Assembly (NCBI GenBank): GCA_945946655.1
Contig: CAMEWM010000008.1
Location: forward strand, 1 to 49,774
Reading direction: 5' to 3'
From: an uncultured Clostridium sp.
GTDB lineage: Bacteria; Bacillota; Clostridia; TANB77; CAG-508
Length of the DNA stretch: 49,774 nt
The notes beneath the pieces are model-generated. The model had not been told where the DNA came from. It did not search any database and saw only the letters and a program-made list of their open reading frames with translations. The position numbers and the translations under genes are program-made. Shown here piece after piece: positions 43,042 through 49,774 of this stretch. Every line of letters starts with the position of its first letter. The first letter of the stretch is position 1.

Positions 43042-44364
43042 TTGTTTAAGACCATAAAAAATGCTCTAAAGACACCAGAAGTTAGAAAAAAATTATTATA
43101 TACATTATTGCTAATAGTAATTTTTAGATTGGGTTGTTATATTACAATACCAGGTGTTGACACATTTACACTTTCAGAACAAATGAAGTCAGCAACTAAT
43201 GGTGTAACAGGACTTATAGACACAATATCAGGAGGTGCGTTTTCAAGACTTTCTATATTTGCAATGTCTATAACTCCTTACATAACAGCGTCAATTGTTA
43301 TTCAACTATTAGGATTAGTTATTCCGGCTTTGGAAAAACTAACTAAAGAAGGTGGAGAAGAAGGTAGAACTAAAATTAATAAGTATACAAAAATGCTTAC
43401 AATAGTTTTAGCGCTAATCGAAGGATTAGGAATATTTTTCTCATATAAATCTTCTGGAATATTCTTAGATTCGAGCTTCTTAGGAGGAATTATAACTGTT
43501 ATATCATTAATGGCAGGAACAGCACTTCTTATATGGCTTGGAGAACAGATAACTAATAAAGGTATTGGAAATGGTATCTCAATGATAATATTTGTAGGTA
43601 TCATATCTGGATTACCAAGTACTATTACAGATATCTGGAATTTAATATTTGGAACAGGAACATTCAGTACTGTTGGATTAATTAAAGCATTAGCCTTAAT
43701 CGTAATGGTATTAGCTATAATTGCTGGAGTTGTATTTATACAAATAGCAGAAAGAAGAATACCTGTACAATATGCAAAAAAAGTAGTAGGAAGGAAAATG
43801 GTTGGTGCTCAAAATACTCATATACCATTAAAACTTGTAATGGCAGGAGTTATGCCAATAATATTTGCATCATCTTTCATGACTTTTCCTGCAATGTTGC
43901 TACAGATATTTGTAAAAGATATTGCAACACAAACAGGATTCTGGGCTGGAGTATATAAATTCTCTATAGCTTCATCATCTTCAAGTGTTGGAATTGGATA
44001 TACAATAGCTAACGCAATAGTATATCTATTGTTGATATTAGGATTCACTTATTTCTATACTTATGCAATGTTTAATCCTGCAGAGATATCAGGAAACATT
44101 AAGAGAAACGGTGGATTTATTCCTGGAATAAGAGCAGGAAAGCCAACAACAGATTATTTGTCATCTGTAATATCAAAATTGTCTTTAGTAGGAGGATTAT
44201 TCTTAGCAGTTATTGCAATTTTGCCAATGTTTGCAAGATTTACAAACTTAAATACTGCATTTGGTGGTACTTCTATACTTATTGTAGTAGGTGTAGCAAT
44301 AGAGACAATACAACAATTAGAATCTCAACTTGTAACAAGACATTACAAGGGATTCTTAGAATAA
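43042..44364 (+). CDS. secY: preprotein translocase subunit SecY
   Basis: The central channel subunit of the SecYEG translocase, with ten membrane segments. IFRLGCYITIPGVDTFTLSE, GGAFSRLSIFAMSITPYITA, GGEEGRTKINKYTKMLTIVL, AERRIPVQYAKKVVGRKM and NPAEISGNIKRNGGFIPGIR are diagnostic. 440 residues. It starts with TTG 43042 immediately after the rplO stop, with GAGGTGAT within rplO. A strong terminator follows, ending the S10-spc transcript before adk. Confidence 0.95.
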   Translation: MFKTIKNALKTPEVRKKLLYTLLLIVIFRLGCYITIPGVDTFTLSEQMKSATNGVTGLIDTISGGAFSRLSIFAMSITPYITASIVIQLLGLVIPALEKLTKEGGEEGRTKINKYTKMLTIVLALIEGLGIFFSYKSSGIFLDSSFLGGIITVISLMAGTALLIWLGEQITNKGIGNGISMIIFVGIISGLPSTITDIWNLIFGTGTFSTVGLIKALALIVMVLAIIAGVVFIQIAERRIPVQYAKKVVGRKMVGAQNTHIPLKLVMAGVMPIIFASSFMTFPAMLLQIFVKDIATQTGFWAGVYKFSIASSSSSVGIGYTIANAIVYLLLILGFTYFYTYAMFNPAEISGNIKRNGGFIPGIRAGKPTTDYLSSVISKLSLVGGLFLAVIAILPMFARFTNLNTAFGGTSILIVVGVAIETIQQLESQLVTRHYKGFLE

Positions 44365-44372
44365 AATTAATG

Positions 44373-44404
44373 AAAATGTTCACTAATAAAAGTGAACATT
44401 TTTA
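44373..44404 (+). terminator. terminator after secY
   Basis: A perfect 11-bp stem (44374-44384 with 44391-44401, AAATGTTCACT/AGTGAACATTT), 6-nt loop, T run. Confidence 0.88.
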
Positions 44405-44427
44405 TTAATTTTACTTAGATAATAGAG

Positions 44428-44456
44428 TTGAAAAAATAAGTTTATTATGCTAATAT
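44428..44456 (+). promoter_or_regulatory. extended -10 promoter of LRR gene inside ribosomal cluster
   Basis: TTGAAA at 44428-44433, 17 bp, TAATAT at 44451-44456 preceded by TGC (extended -10). Confidence 0.6.
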
Positions 44457-44489
44457 AAAATATATAATTTAAACAAAGGAGAGAAAAAT

Positions 44490-45935
44490 ATGAAAGAAAT
44501 TATTACAAATCGTAAAAACGTTGGCGCTGTATACAAACACACACACACTAGCTTTTTAAAGAAGGAAAAAGGCATTACATTAATTGCTTTAGTTGTAACA
44601 ATAGTTGTACTTTTAATATTAGCAGGAATATCATTGAATTTAGTATTAGTTAATAATGGAATAATAAGCAAAGCTAAGGAAGCTGTTAAAAAGACAGAAG
44701 AAGCTCAATTAAAAGAAAGCTTGGAAATGGAAATGCTAGAATCATATATAGATTCTAATTCGAGTGATGATATAATTTCCATGATAGACGCAAATAAGTT
44801 AAAAAAGATGGGCGTTGTAGGAATAAAAAAAATTAGTTATCAATTTGATGATCAAGGTAGAGGAATGCTTAACGATAATAATACCAAACAGAATATAAAA
44901 GCAGAACGCTCTGCTAAGATTGCAAGCTTAAATAAGAATATTACAGGAGAAACTAAATTAGCAACAGTAGAAGTAGTAAGACCTAATAAAATAACAATAC
45001 TAGCACTAGTTGAGAAAGATGGAAAATATTATGATGCTGAGATAGTATCGAAAAATGAAAATGATTATAGCTTTGAAAATATACAACAAACTGGTAGATT
45101 ACCTGATGAGGCTGTAATATTTTGGAAAGTTGTAAATCGTGATAATGAAGATATAGATTTTTTAACAGATAATTTTCCTGTTGTAAAATATAATAGCAAA
45201 ATATTCAATATGATGGAGGAATTCGATGCTGAAGATGAAAGCTATTCAAGAGCTATATATTTTCAAACATCGGAACCAATGGTAATAAGAGTAAATAGTG
45301 GAACTGATGGAAATGTAAAAATACCATTTGCTAGTTATAATAATTACATTGATTGGGGAGATGGAAGTACAAGCACAGTAGCCAATATAAAATCTGAGAA
45401 AATTGCTTCTATAAATTCAGAAATAAAGTTAGCAAGCTTCTCGCCTAATTCGGAAACTCATGAATATTCTATATATAATAAAGACTATACAATCTATGTA
45501 TATGGTATGATATTTGGAATAGATTCATATGATGCAAACAATATTATATCAATAGAAGATTGGGGAAATGGAGCAATATTGAAATATATGAACTTTTCTG
45601 AATGCACTAATTTGAAAAGTATTGCTTCTCCAAGAGCAAAAACTTTTAAATACGTAACGGATTTTGCAGGAGCTTTTGCGGGTTGTACAAGTTTAGATAG
45701 TATACCGGATAATTTCTTTGTTAGTGGAATAGCTCCAGTAACTACATATGAAGGTATGTTTTATGGCTGTACGAATTTGACAGGGAATGCACCAGAATTA
45801 TGGTTACAGGTACCAAATGGCTCAAGCAATGGATATCAAGGAACTCCGGAAGGACTAGGATGTTTTTATGGTTGCAGTAAACTTTCAAACTATGACCAAA
45901 TACCAGAATACTGGAAAAGTGAAATAGAACCATAG
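44490..45935 (+). CDS. prepilin-like, PKD/LRR-containing surface protein inserted in the spc cluster
   Basis: A 481-residue predicted surface protein. A basic leader ends at Gly28, then ITLIALVVTIVVLLILAGIS, with Ala33 at the +5 position where type IV pilins have Glu. A coiled segment (about 52-75) follows, then a domain of unknown type, a PKD-like DWGDG (D288) and two LRR-like units (CTNLKSIASP and AGCTSLDSIPDNFF). The cap has GNAPELW and ends LSNYDQIPEYWK, as in the proteins at 2-394 and 16472-18580. AAAGGAG precedes ATG 44490. With its own promoter and terminator it separates secY from adk, which are normally neighbours. Confidence 0.85.
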   Translation: MKEIITNRKNVGAVYKHTHTSFLKKEKGITLIALVVTIVVLLILAGISLNLVLVNNGIISKAKEAVKKTEEAQLKESLEMEMLESYIDSNSSDDIISMIDANKLKKMGVVGIKKISYQFDDQGRGMLNDNNTKQNIKAERSAKIASLNKNITGETKLATVEVVRPNKITILALVEKDGKYYDAEIVSKNENDYSFENIQQTGRLPDEAVIFWKVVNRDNEDIDFLTDNFPVVKYNSKIFNMMEEFDAEDESYSRAIYFQTSEPMVIRVNSGTDGNVKIPFASYNNYIDWGDGSTSTVANIKSEKIASINSEIKLASFSPNSETHEYSIYNKDYTIYVYGMIFGIDSYDANNIISIEDWGNGAILKYMNFSECTNLKSIASPRAKTFKYVTDFAGAFAGCTSLDSIPDNFFVSGIAPVTTYEGMFYGCTNLTGNAPELWLQVPNGSSNGYQGTPEGLGCFYGCSKLSNYDQIPEYWKSEIEP

Positions 45936-45941
45936 TAAATG

Positions 45942-45978
45942 AAAAAATCACTAAGTATTTTATCTTAGTGATTTTTTA
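45942..45978 (+). terminator. terminator after LRR gene
   Basis: Perfect 14-bp stem AAAAAATCACTAAG (45942) / CTTAGTGATTTTTT (45964), including the A and T tracts. Confidence 0.88.
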
Positions 45979-45981
45979 GCA

Positions 45982-46010
45982 TTTACAATCATCAAAAAAA
46001 ATGTTACAAT
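45982..46010 (+). promoter_or_regulatory. promoter of adk-map unit
   Basis: TTTACA at 45982-45987, 17 bp, TACAAT at 46005-46010, with TGT just before the -10 (extended -10). Confidence 0.7.
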
Positions 46011-46081
46011 ATAAACGCAATAACAAGAGAAAATACATTTAATAGAAAATATAAAAATTTATAATAAGGAGGAATTTTATT

Positions 46082-46744
46082 ATGTATTTAATAATGTTAG
46101 GTGCTCAAGGAACAGGAAAGGGAACTGTTGCAGGCTTACTTAGTCAAAGTACAGGATGGCCACAAATCTCAACAGGAGATATATTTAGAGCAAATATTTC
46201 GCAAAACACAGAACTTGGAATTAAAGCAAATGAATATATATCAAAAGGTCAATTAGTACCAGACGATATTACGGTTCCAATGGTTATAGATAGATTAGCT
46301 CAAGATGACTGCAAAGATGGAGCTATATTAGACGGATTTCCTCGCACAGTTGCACAAGCAGAAAAATTAGATGAGATTTTATCAGAAAAAGGTAAAAAGG
46401 TTGACATGGTTATTAATCTCATAACACCAAGAGATGAAATAATAACAAGAATATTAAATAGAAGAGTTTGTTCAAATCCAAAATGTAAAGCAACATATAA
46501 TTTAACAATGCATCCATCAAAAGTACCAGGAATTTGTGATAAATGTGGAGCAAAACTAGTACAAAGAGAAGACGACAGTGACGAAAATGCAATAAAACAA
46601 AGACTAGAAATATATGATGAAAAAACTAGCCCATTAATAGATTTCTATACCAAGAAAAATGTACTAGTTACAGAAGAAGTAAGTGAAAGAATCAACAGAT
46701 TAGGAAAAGAAGCAGCAGAAGATGTACTAAAACGTATTAAATAG
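46082..46744 (+). CDS. adk: adenylate kinase, zinc LID form
   Basis: Interconverts ATP+AMP and 2 ADP. P-loop GAQGTGKGT (about 7-15), QISTGDIFRANI, GFPRTVAQAEKLD and NRRVCSNPKCKATYNL are in place. The LID carries four Cys: C130, C135, C152 and C155. The first pair is spaced C-x4-C rather than the usual C-x2-C. 220 residues, the long bacterial form. AAGGAGG precedes ATG 46082. It is separated from secY by a surface-protein gene and has its own promoter. Confidence 0.95.
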   Translation: MYLIMLGAQGTGKGTVAGLLSQSTGWPQISTGDIFRANISQNTELGIKANEYISKGQLVPDDITVPMVIDRLAQDDCKDGAILDGFPRTVAQAEKLDEILSEKGKKVDMVINLITPRDEIITRILNRRVCSNPKCKATYNLTMHPSKVPGICDKCGAKLVQREDDSDENAIKQRLEIYDEKTSPLIDFYTKKNVLVTEEVSERINRLGKEAAEDVLKRIK

Positions 46745-46761
46745 GAAGGACGTAATTTAAA

Positions 46762-47532
46762 TTGGTTAGCATAAAAAATAGTAAAGAAATAGAGAAGATG
46801 AGAGAGGCTTGTAGAGTTGCAAATCTTGCTCAAAAAGCAGTAGAAGCAGCAATAAGACCAGGAATATCAACTTATGAACTTGATAAAATTGCAGAGGATA
46901 CTATGAGAAATAATGGCGCAATACCTGCAGAAAAGGGATATCCAAGTGGAGTAAAGGGAGTGCCTGCATTTCCAGGCTCTATATGTGCTTCAGTAAATGA
47001 TGTTGTTATACATGGAATTCCATCTAAAAGAGAAATACTAAAAGAGGGAGATATAATAAGTGTTGATTTAGTAGCATATAAAGATGGATTTAATGGAGAT
47101 TGCTGTAGAACTTATTATGTTGGAAAAGTAAGTAAAGAAGCACAAAGATTAGTTGAAGTAACAAAACAATCTTTCTTTGAAGGAATTAAATTTGCTAAAA
47201 AAGGTTATAGATTAGGTGATATTTGCCATGCGATAGGTGAATATGTAGAAAAAAATGGCTATAGTGTTGTAAGAGAATTTCAAGGACATGGTATAGGAGA
47301 AAGCATGCATGAGGATCCAGGAATTCCAAATTACGGTAAAGCTGGAAGAGGAATAAGACTTGAACCTGGTATGACTCTAGCAATAGAACCCATGGTAATT
47401 ATGGGAAAACCGGACATTTTAGAATTAGAAGATGGATGGACAATAATTACTGAAGACGGAAGTTTAGCTGCTCATTATGAAAATACAATATTAATTACAG
47501 AAAATGAGCCAGAAATCTTGACATTATTGTAA
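46762..47532 (+). CDS. map: methionine aminopeptidase, type I
   Basis: Removes initiator Met from nascent proteins. The dinuclear metal site is visible: ISVDLVAYKDGFNGDCCRTY (two Asp), GHGIGESMHEDP (His), AIEPMVIMG (Glu) and HYENTILITE (Glu). 256 residues without an N-terminal SH3-type zinc extension. It starts with TTG 46762 behind AGGAAGGACG, 17 bases after adk. Confidence 0.95.
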   Translation: MVSIKNSKEIEKMREACRVANLAQKAVEAAIRPGISTYELDKIAEDTMRNNGAIPAEKGYPSGVKGVPAFPGSICASVNDVVIHGIPSKREILKEGDIISVDLVAYKDGFNGDCCRTYYVGKVSKEAQRLVEVTKQSFFEGIKFAKKGYRLGDICHAIGEYVEKNGYSVVREFQGHGIGESMHEDPGIPNYGKAGRGIRLEPGMTLAIEPMVIMGKPDILELEDGWTIITEDGSLAAHYENTILITENEPEILTLL

Positions 47533-47550
47533 AAATGTTATATACTATAT

Positions 47551-47587
47551 TAGCTATTATGGATATAATAGCTATATTGTATTTTTT
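47551..47587 (+). terminator. terminator or attenuator between map and infA
   Basis: Perfect stem TAGCTATTAT (47551-47560) / ATAATAGCTA (47565-47574) with GGAT loop, then TATTGTATTTTTT. The separation of the T6 run from the stem makes it moderately supported. Confidence 0.6.
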
Positions 47588-47622
47588 AAGTAAGATACAT
47601 TAGAAGATACGGAGGGAAAATA

Positions 47623-47841
47623 GTGTCAAAAGAGGATGTTATCGAAGTAGAAGGTACTGTTGTAGAAACATTACCAAATACAAATTTTAAAGTAGAGTTA
47701 GAAAATGGTCATCAGATATTAGCTCACATCTCTGGAAAGTTAAGAATGAATTATATCAAAATTCTTCCTGGAGATAAAGTTAAAGTGGAGTTATCTCCAT
47801 ATGACTTAACAAGAGGAAGAATAACTTGGAGAGCAAAGTAA
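47623..47841 (+). CDS. infA: translation initiation factor IF-1
   Basis: An OB-fold factor bound at the 30S A site. [40 protein letters not shown] and [20 protein letters not shown] are diagnostic. 72 residues from GTG 47623 behind GGAGGG. It is followed by rpmJ as usual. Confidence 0.96.
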   Translation: MSKEDVIEVEGTVVETLPNTNFKVELENGHQILAHISGKLRMNYIKILPGDKVKVELSPYDLTRGRITWRAK

Positions 47842-47885
47842 TATCTAATACTAATATATAAAAAATTTTTAGGAGGTGCAGAATA

Positions 47886-47999
47886 ATGAAGGTTAGACCA
47901 TCAGTAAAGAAAATGTGTGACAAATGTAAAGTAATTAAAAGAAAAGGTGTCATCAGAGTAATATGCGAAAATCCTAAGCATAAACAAAGACAAGGATAA
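47886..47999 (+). CDS. rpmJ: 50S ribosomal protein L36, zinc-binding form
   Basis: The 37-residue product starts [20 protein letters not shown] and ends KHKQRQG. C11, C14, C27 and H32 form the zinc site of the C+ form. ATG 47886 follows AGGAGGTG; TAA is at 47997-47999. The standard infA-rpmJ-rpsM order is kept. Confidence 0.96.
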   Translation: MKVRPSVKKMCDKCKVIKRKGVIRVICENPKHKQRQG

Positions 48000-48017
48000 T
48001 TAAAAAAATTAGATATT

Positions 48018-48085
48018 AACACAAATCGAGATTAGCGGCTGTTAAATATGGTTTTACTATATTTAATAAATTTAAGGTTTGTGTT
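48018..48085 (+). other. foldable RNA segment between rpmJ and rpsM
   Basis: The 274-base gap between rpmJ and rpsM holds no ORF or tRNA. Its first part pairs AACACAAA (48018-48025) with TTTGTGTT (48078-48085), enclosing TTAAATAT (48042-48049) / ATATTTAA (48059-48066). The asymmetric internal loop contains CGAGATTAGCGGCTG. No clear T run follows. It could be a leader for the rpsM-rpsK-rpsD block, for instance for S4 autocontrol. The remaining bases (48086-48260) are AT-rich with nothing I can support. Confidence 0.5.
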
Positions 48086-48273
48086 TATATATATGCTTAT
48101 AAAAAAGTTAAAGACTGATTTAAGAAACTATAAATTACATGAATATTATAAAATACCTCTAAAATTATAATATGAGTGGAAGTTTAAAAGAGTTAAATTA
48201 GTACATTTCACCTTTAGCAATTTTAGGAAGCAATAAAACAAAAATAATAAAAATAACATTTGGAGGTGCAAAA

Positions 48274-48639
48274 ATGGCTCGTTTAGCAGGAGTTGATTTA
48301 CCTAGAGAAAAGAGAATAGAAATAGGACTTACATATATATATGGAATAGGATTATCTCGTTCTCAAGAAATATTAAAAAAAGCTGGAATAAATCCAGATA
48401 TCAGGGTAAAAGATTTAACAGATGATCAAGTACAAGCAATAAGAAATGCAATGGAAGGTTATACTCTAGAAGGTGACTTAAGAAGAGAAGTTGCATTAAA
48501 TATAAAAAGACTAACAGAAATTGGTTGCTATAGAGGAACAAGACATAGAAGAGGTCTTCCTGTAAGAGGACAAAGAACAAAAACAAATGCTCGTACAAGA
48601 AAAGGACCAAGAAAATTAGTAAGCAAGAGCAAAAAATAA
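48274..48639 (+). CDS. rpsM: 30S ribosomal protein S13
   Basis: A 30S head protein at the subunit bridge. [40 protein letters not shown] and [20 protein letters not shown] are diagnostic. 121 residues. GGAGGTG precedes ATG 48274. First gene of the alpha-type block. Confidence 0.96.
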   Translation: MARLAGVDLPREKRIEIGLTYIYGIGLSRSQEILKKAGINPDIRVKDLTDDQVQAIRNAMEGYTLEGDLRREVALNIKRLTEIGCYRGTRHRRGLPVRGQRTKTNARTRKGPRKLVSKSKK

Positions 48640-48679
48640 AATTAATATCCAAAATCCAAGAGGAGGGAAAACTTAAAAA

Positions 48680-49078
48680 ATGGCTACAAAGAATTTAGCA
48701 AAGAAACCAACTAGAAGAAGAGACAGAAAAAATATAGAAAAAGGTATGGCTCATATTCATTCTAGTTTTAATAATACAATAGTTACAATAACAGATACTC
48801 AAGGTAATGTTTTATCATGGGCAAGTGCTGGAGAATTAGGATTCAAAGGTTCAAGAAAGAGTACTCCATTTGCTGCAGGAGAAGCTGCAGAAACAGCTGC
48901 TAAAGCTGCAATGGAACATGGTTTAAAAACTGTTGATGTATTTGTTAAAGGACCAGGTTCTGGCCGTGAGTCTGCAATAAGATCATTACAAACAGCAGGA
49001 CTTGAAATAACATCAATCAAAGATGTTACTCCAATCCCACACAATGGTTGTAGACCACCAAAAAGAAGACGTGTATAA
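48680..49078 (+). CDS. rpsK: 30S ribosomal protein S11
   Basis: A 30S platform protein. [40 protein letters not shown] and [18 protein letters not shown] are diagnostic. 132 residues. AGGAGGG precedes ATG 48680. Confidence 0.96.
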   Translation: MATKNLAKKPTRRRDRKNIEKGMAHIHSSFNNTIVTITDTQGNVLSWASAGELGFKGSRKSTPFAAGEAAETAAKAAMEHGLKTVDVFVKGPGSGRESAIRSLQTAGLEITSIKDVTPIPHNGCRPPKRRRV

Positions 49079-49162
49079 TTTTTATTATGCGATTTAAGAA
49101 TATAAATAAAACGAAATAAATCAATAAAGATTGTGAAATAATTAAGGAAGGTGAAATATAAA

Positions 49163-49774
49163 ATGTCAAGATATAAAGACGAACAATGCCGTATTTGCCG
49201 TAGAGAAGGACAAAAATTGTTCTTAAAAGGCTCAAGATGCTATTCTGACAAATGTAGCATAACAAGAAGAAATTATGCACCAGGACAAAATGGTCAAAAG
49301 AAAAGCAAAATTTCTGAATATGGTACTCAGTTAAGAGAAAAACAAAAAACAAAAGCTTTCTATGGAGTAGGAGAAAAACAATTCAGAAAATACTTCGAAA
49401 TGGCTTCAAACAGCAGAGGAAAAACTGGTGAAGTATTACTTCAAATACTAGAAAGCAGATTAGATAACGTAGTTTACAGACTAGGATTTGCAAGCTCAAG
49501 AGCACAAGCTAGAATGCTTGTAACACATGGAGCTTTTGAAGTAAACGGACAAAAGGTAGATATACCATCATACCTAGTAAAAGCTGGAGACGTAGTTTCA
49601 GTAAGAGAAATAAGAAAAGATAATGGAGCAATAAAAATTGCTGTAGAAGAAAATAGTAGCAGACCAGTTCCAACTTGGCTTGAAAAAGACACAGAGAAAC
49701 TAAGTGGAAAGGTTGTAACATTAGCAACAAGAGAAGACATTGACCTACCTGTTGAGGAACATTTAATAGTAGAG
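49163..49774 (+). CDS. rpsD: 30S ribosomal protein S4 (3' end cut by window edge)
   Basis: A 16S-binding assembly protein. The frame is open for 204 codons from ATG 49163 to the window end. It reaches PVEEHLIVE, normally about four residues from the C-terminus. C9, C12, C26 and C31 form the zinc site of the C+ form. The S4 domain is seen in [20 protein letters not shown] and [26 protein letters not shown] precedes the ATG. rpoA and rplQ would be expected next. Confidence 0.95.
   Translation, partial: MSRYKDEQCRICRREGQKLFLKGSRCYSDKCSITRRNYAPGQNGQKKSKISEYGTQLREKQKTKAFYGVGEKQFRKYFEMASNSRGKTGEVLLQILESRLDNVVYRLGFASSRAQARMLVTHGAFEVNGQKVDIPSYLVKAGDVVSVREIRKDNGAIKIAVEENSSRPVPTWLEKDTEKLSGKVVTLATREDIDLPVEEHLIVE

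Overview
This window looks like a chromosomal segment of a low-GC, endospore-forming Clostridia-type Firmicute, probably an uncultured gut lineage. The evidence is AT-rich coding sequence with strong A/T third-position bias, strong Shine-Dalgarno sites, SigA promoters (TTGACA/TTGAAA, N17, TATAAT) before many transcription units, a T-box on thrS, spoIIP, spoVG with a SigH-like promoter, and zinc-binding (C+) forms of S14, S4 and L36. A finer placement (for example CAG-508/TANB77-like) is a guess that needs a marker-gene tree.

Left part (1-13700): the 3' end of a leucine-rich-repeat (LRR) surface protein, alpha-glucan phosphorylase with a membrane protein, lysS, then a small membrane-protein gene of strikingly higher GC (about 48% by hand count). 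After it comes a recJ-relA-MBL hydrolase-hisS-membrane protein run. Middle (13700-33200): spoIIP (minus), pgi, a second LRR surface protein with a prepilin-like N-terminus, T-box thrS with a GT8 glycosyltransferase, a 780-residue coiled-coil protein of unknown function with deoB, a degenerate E2-like acyltransferase (minus), a PflX-type radical SAM protein, an acyl-ACP thioesterase, a membrane-anchored transglutaminase-like protein, murC (minus), spoVG, a second GC-rich orphan gene (minus) and a divergent (p)ppGpp-synthetase-like protein.

Right part (33200-49774): the S10-spc-alpha ribosomal protein cluster, rpsJ through rpsD (cut by the window edge only a few codons before its expected stop). 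It departs from the usual layout in four ways. rpmD (L30) is missing between rpsE and rplO. L29 carries a long Lys/Glu/Ala/Thr tail. A terminator follows secY, and a third prepilin-like LRR surface protein gene sits between secY and adk with its own promoter and terminator. The rpsJ leader is long and foldable, and one 38-nt inverted repeat occurs both in that leader and again in front of rplC.

The signals most worth a second look are: (1) two small GC-rich orphan genes in host-like AT-rich promoter/terminator frames, (2) the duplicated RNA element and the multi-branched rpsJ leader, (3) three paralogous LRR surface proteins with a pilin-like N-terminus lacking Glu5 and a shared C-terminal cap, one of them inside the ribosomal cluster, (4) enzyme-like proteins with altered catalytic motifs (E2-like without the His of HxxxDG; RelA/SpoT-like without several synthetase residues), and (5) the unrecognised 780-residue coiled-coil protein. 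I saw no tRNA, rRNA, CRISPR array, insertion sequence or prophage.
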